Shown: positions 61,158-64,000 of the stretch, piece by piece
How the letters are laid out: each line of letters starts with the position of its first letter
Numbering within the stretch: position 1 is the first letter of the stretch
Notes under the pieces: model-generated
Databases searched by the model: none
Seen by the model: the letters and a program-made list of their open reading frames with translations, nothing else
What the model was told of the DNA's origin: nothing
From: Methylobacterium sp. NMS14P
GTDB taxonomy: Bacteria > Pseudomonadota > Alphaproteobacteria > Rhizobiales > Beijerinckiaceae
Direction: 5' to 3'
Length of the DNA stretch: 64,000 nt
Assembly (NCBI RefSeq): GCF_028583545.1
Contig: NZ_CP087106.1
Coordinates: 2,898,501 to 2,962,500 of the forward strand
Translations under genes and position numbers: made by a program

Positions 61158-62163
61158 CTTGGGACAGCTTTAGCAGCTCGGCCGCCTCGGAACTCCGCCC
61201 GGCATAATCCTTCCAGGTCGAATTGCGGGCGAGGGCCTGCCACTTCTCAAACGAACCCGCATTGATCTCCCGCGCCTGCCGCCCGGCCTTGCGAAACACC
61301 TCCACGACTCTGTCGTCGTCGGCCTTTGAGCCCGCTGTCCCGAACGGCTCCAGCTCGGCGCCAGCAGCCATGATCAGGTCGCGCTCGCCCGGCGTGAGGG
61401 AATCGAAGATCGCCTTCGACATCAGCAGGGGTTCGAAGGTGAAGAGGAAGGTGCGGTCGCGCGCCGTGGTCAGGTGCTTGCCGATCTCCTCTAAACGGAA
61501 GGAGATCATGCTGGTGGACGAGGTGACGACGGCATCCACCGCCCCCGTCTGCATCGCCGCGTAGATCTCGTTCGAGGGCAGCGGCAGCGTCGCGGCCCCG
61601 GCCGCGAGGAGCAGGACATGCATCTCCCGGGAGCCGCCCCGCGTCTTCATGCCCTTCACGTCCTCGGGCACGACGATCGGGTTGGCGCGGGAGACGACGC
61701 CGTTCGCCTGCCAGACCCAGGACACGATGACGATGCCCTTCTCGGCCAGGAACCCAGTGAGCTTGCGCCCGACCGCTGCCCCCTTCCAGGCTGCACCTTG
61801 AGCGTAGGAGCCGACAACGCAGGGCATCAGCCCGATGTTGAGTTCCGGGATCTGGCCGCCGGCATAGGCGAGAGGGAAGAGGCTCAGGTCGAGAGCGCCC
61901 TTGCGGAGCGCGGCAAACTGGGAGTTCGTCTTCATCAAGGACGAGTTCGGATAGACGGTTCCTGTGAGCGCACCCTCGGAGCGTCGCCGCAGCGCCGCGG
62001 CGAACTTCCGGCAGAGCCTGTCGCGGAAATCGCCCTCATCTTCCGAGCCTCCGGGGAATTGGTGCGAGATTTTCAGGTCGCGCCCGGCCGCCGCCCGCTC
62101 CCCGAACCGGATGAGGGTCGGCGCCGCGACGGCGGCGGAAAGCAGGGCGCGGCGCGTCGGCAT
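61144..62163 (-). CDS. TRAP-transporter substrate-binding protein (DctP type)
   Basis: 339 residues, twin-Arg-like start (MPTRRALLSAAVAA) and signal region. DctP fold: SHQFPGGSEDEGDF, FAALRKGALDLSLFPLAY, GMKTRGGSREMHVLLLAAGA and the long C-terminal helix. It should bind an organic acid. The DctQ and DctM membrane subunits are not in the window; they may lie beyond the right edge. Confidence 0.85.
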   Translation of the reverse strand: MPTRRALLSAAVAAPTLIRFGERAAAGRDLKISHQFPGGSEDEGDFRDRLCRKFAAALRRRSEGALTGTVYPNSSLMKTNSQFAALRKGALDLSLFPLAYAGGQIPELNIGLMPCVVGSYAQGAAWKGAAVGRKLTGFLAEKGIVIVSWVWQANGVVSRANPIVVPEDVKGMKTRGGSREMHVLLLAAGAATLPLPSNEIYAAMQTGAVDAVVTSSTSMISFRLEEIGKHLTTARDRTFLFTFEPLLMSKAIFDSLTPGERDLIMAAGAELEPFGTAGSKADDDRVVEVFRKAGRQAREINAGSFEKWQALARNSTWKDYAGRSSEAAELLKLSQDVPV

Positions 62164-62201
62164 GACGGGGTACTTCCTCGGGTCGGTGGGGAGACGCCGC
62201 C

Positions 62202-63557
62202 TCAGGCCGGGCGCGGGTCGAAGGCAGCTTCCATCTCGCGGCGAAGCGCCACGACGGGATCGTCCGGCGCGAAGGCGACGTCGTCCCAGCGGACGCCCGC
62301 GCCCATCGGGACGTCGCGGACCAGCCTCACCTGATGCGCCAGCCCAAGGGGCAGGTAGGCCTCGTTGAGAGAGATCTCCGCCGGAACCTGCCGGCCCCAG
62401 ACGCAGTAGCCGCCCTCGCCGTCGAGGATCTCGCCCACCTTGAGGTCGCGCTTGGCGATGGCCGCCACGTCAGCGCTGAAGCAAGACGGGGCGCCGGTCG
62501 GCTGCTTGAGTAACGCCGCCCAGGCCGCCGAGATGCCGAGTTCCAGGCCGCTGAAGTGGATCGGCCGGTAGAGCGCCGCGTAGCGCCCGCTCGCATCCGG
62601 CAGCATATGGTATTCGCGAAAACATTCCCGGGTGTAGGCGCTGTCCTTCGCCGCCTCGACCACCACGAAGGTGCCGTGGGCGAGGTTGTGCGGAACGCTC
62701 GACCCGTCCCGGGTGAGAGAGGAGACGCATTCCGTCACCCCAGAAAATTCCAGGCTGCCGCCCTCGTCCTTCGGGCGCAGCACATCGGCGAGTTCGAAGC
62801 GGCTCGCGGGCGGGAAGACGAGGCCCTGAGTTTGCGCCTTGAGGCCGGTCGCGTTGGCGATGGCGGTCATCTCGATCGCCGACTTGGTCCCGTCGACGAA
62901 GCTGTTGAACATCTTCGGATTGATCGAGGACCGGTCCTCGATCTCGATCAGTCCCGGCAGGTTGTCGAACACCGTGTCGGGCGTCGACTGGTGGAAGCGC
63001 GGCAGATAGCGGGTGCCCTTGCCCGCCGCCACGACTTGGAAGCCGCAGGCGCGGGCCCAGTCGACATGCTCGCAGACGATGGCCGGCTGGTCGCCGTAGG
63101 CGAGCGAATAGACGACGCCCGCCTGCGCGGCCTTCCGGGCGAGCAGCGGCCCCGCCACCACGTCGGCCTCGACGTTGACCATGACGACGTGCTTGCCCGC
63201 CGCGATGGCCGCGAGGGCGAGGCGGATGCCCGTGCGCGGATAGCCCGTGGCCTCGATGATCACCTCAATGCCTCCGGCCCGGATCACCGCGTCGGCGTCA
63301 TCCGTGAGGTAGGTCCGGCCGGTGCGGAGCGCGTCCTCGCAGGATCGGGCGGCGACCTGCTCCGCCGGCCAGTGGCAGGAGGCGAGCTGACGCGCCGCCC
63401 GCGTCACGTCGAGGTCGACGACGGCGACGATCTGCATCCCCGGCGTCGTGCGGGCCTGGGCCAGGAACATCGTCCCGTACTTTCCGGCGCCTATCAGGGC
63501 GACCGTCACCGGCCGGCCGGCCTCCTGGCGCTCCCGCAGCAATCGGTAGAGGTTCAT
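62202..63557 (-). CDS. NAD(P)-dependent oxidoreductase with C-terminal SAF domain
   Basis: 451 residues. N-terminal Rossmann fold (VALIGAGKYGTMFLAQAR, VVDLDVTRAARQLA), middle region resembling homoserine-dehydrogenase-like proteins (VVMVNVEADVVAGPLLARKA, GDQPAIVCEHVDWARACGF), then a SAF-like end (DLKVGEILDGEGGYCVWG). It probably oxidises or reduces a sugar acid or hydroxy acid. Co-directional with the ALDH and TRAP genes. Confidence 0.78.
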   Translation of the reverse strand: MNLYRLLRERQEAGRPVTVALIGAGKYGTMFLAQARTTPGMQIVAVVDLDVTRAARQLASCHWPAEQVAARSCEDALRTGRTYLTDDADAVIRAGGIEVIIEATGYPRTGIRLALAAIAAGKHVVMVNVEADVVAGPLLARKAAQAGVVYSLAYGDQPAIVCEHVDWARACGFQVVAAGKGTRYLPRFHQSTPDTVFDNLPGLIEIEDRSSINPKMFNSFVDGTKSAIEMTAIANATGLKAQTQGLVFPPASRFELADVLRPKDEGGSLEFSGVTECVSSLTRDGSSVPHNLAHGTFVVVEAAKDSAYTRECFREYHMLPDASGRYAALYRPIHFSGLELGISAAWAALLKQPTGAPSCFSADVAAIAKRDLKVGEILDGEGGYCVWGRQVPAEISLNEAYLPLGLAHQVRLVRDVPMGAGVRWDDVAFAPDDPVVALRREMEAAFDPRPA

Positions 63558-63576
63558 CGCAAGTCTCTCTCCGTCG

Positions 63577-64000
63577 TCACCGGCCGGTCTGGAGCGGCGG
63601 AATCGCCAGGTTGACGTTCACGCTCTTCGTCTCGGTGAAGCTGTCGAGCATGCCTTCGAGCGACATCTCGCGTCCGATGCCGCTCTCCTTGATGCCGCCA
63701 TAGGACTGGCCGAGCGCCTGCCCGCCGCCTTGGTTGACCTGCACCCAGCCGGCCTCGACGGCGTGGGCCGCCCGCAGCGCCCGGCCGATGTCCCGGGACC
63801 AGATGTAGGCCGCGAGCCCGTAGTGGCTGTCATTGGCCATGCGGATCGCCTCGTCCTCGTCCCGCCAGGGGATCGCCACGAGGACCGGCCCGAAGATCTC
63901 CTCCCGGGCGAGGCGCCAGTCGTTCGAGGTGTCGGCGAAGATCGTCGGTACCGCGAAGTAGCCCCGGGTCAGCGGGCCTTCCTTCGGCGGCAGGCCGCCG
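63577..64000 (-). CDS. Aldehyde dehydrogenase, C-terminal part (runs off the window)
   Basis: The visible 140 residues are the C-terminal end of the ALDH superfamily: REEIFGPVLVAIPW (catalytic-end E-x-F-G-P), ANDSHYGLAAYIWSRD, GWVQVNQGGG and GGIKESGIGREMSLEGM. The catalytic Cys and the NAD-binding part lie outside the window. It would oxidise an aldehyde in the same operon as the SAF dehydrogenase 19 bp downstream. Confidence 0.9.
   Translation of the reverse strand, partial: GGLPPKEGPLTRGYFAVPTIFADTSNDWRLAREEIFGPVLVAIPWRDEDEAIRMANDSHYGLAAYIWSRDIGRALRAAHAVEAGWVQVNQGGGQALGQSYGGIKESGIGREMSLEGMLDSFTETKSVNVNLAIPPLQTGR

Overview
The base composition (uniformly GC-rich), codon use and gene families point to an alphaproteobacterium of the Hyphomicrobiales, most likely Methylobacterium or a close relative. 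That is an inference from gene content; no rRNA or other diagnostic marker lies in the window. Most of the window reads as accessory genome: three tyrosine recombinases (one truncated), an IS3-type element, a partial tRNA that looks like an attachment site, an umuDC cassette and many small uncharacterised genes sit beside complete nutrient-uptake and catabolic operons.

Layout. 1-10.2 kb: a truncated integrase, small secreted proteins, a umuD-umuC error-prone polymerase pair, and a 1,245-bp IS3-family element (7402-8646) whose transposase has lost a catalytic Asp. 10.2-17 kb: a 49-nt 3' fragment of a tRNA-Lys gene, a full-length tyrosine integrase and a run of small element-type genes (metallophosphoesterase, Zn-ribbon-like, HTH-like, coiled-coil). 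16.2-22.7 kb: a vitamin B12 uptake operon (btuB-btuF-btuC-btuD) read from a clear cobalamin riboswitch, followed in the same direction by an unknown gene and a small P-loop kinase. 23-29 kb: a PepSY protein, a PAP2 phosphatase, an MFS transporter, then a LysR regulator divergent from an AEC transporter and an AhpD-like gene. 29.4-41 kb: ferric-siderophore use, with two TonB-dependent receptors, a PepSY-type inner-membrane reductase, a siderophore esterase, a FecBCD-type ABC importer and an AraC regulator. No siderophore biosynthesis genes are visible. 41.5-44.3 kb: a three-part P450 system (ferredoxin, ferredoxin reductase, P450) in which the ferredoxin has Ser in place of the first cluster Cys. 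44.5-50.4 kb: a large hybrid histidine kinase, a DUF2252 protein and a C45-type Ntn hydrolase. 50.7-56.7 kb: an uncharacterised gene set under a GntR-family regulator (MFS importer, di-iron hydroxylase, two small membrane proteins, DUF6166, PanB-like enzyme, tautomerase); the same 16-bp sequence lies in front of both of its transcription units. 57-60 kb: a DHFR-like reductase, a DUF4287 protein, a monooxygenase divergent from a MarR regulator across a perfect 43-bp palindrome, and a small integrase. 60.3-64 kb: a minus-strand catabolic operon (aldehyde dehydrogenase, SAF-domain dehydrogenase, TRAP binding protein, enoyl-CoA hydratase) that runs off the right edge.

Degenerate repeats with a roughly 52-bp unit occur between genes from about 26 kb to 59 kb and were not noticed further left. 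The best candidate for an undescribed system is the 50.7-56.7 kb GntR-controlled cluster. Next come the unknown genes attached to the B12 operon and the Ser-substituted ferredoxin of the P450 operon.
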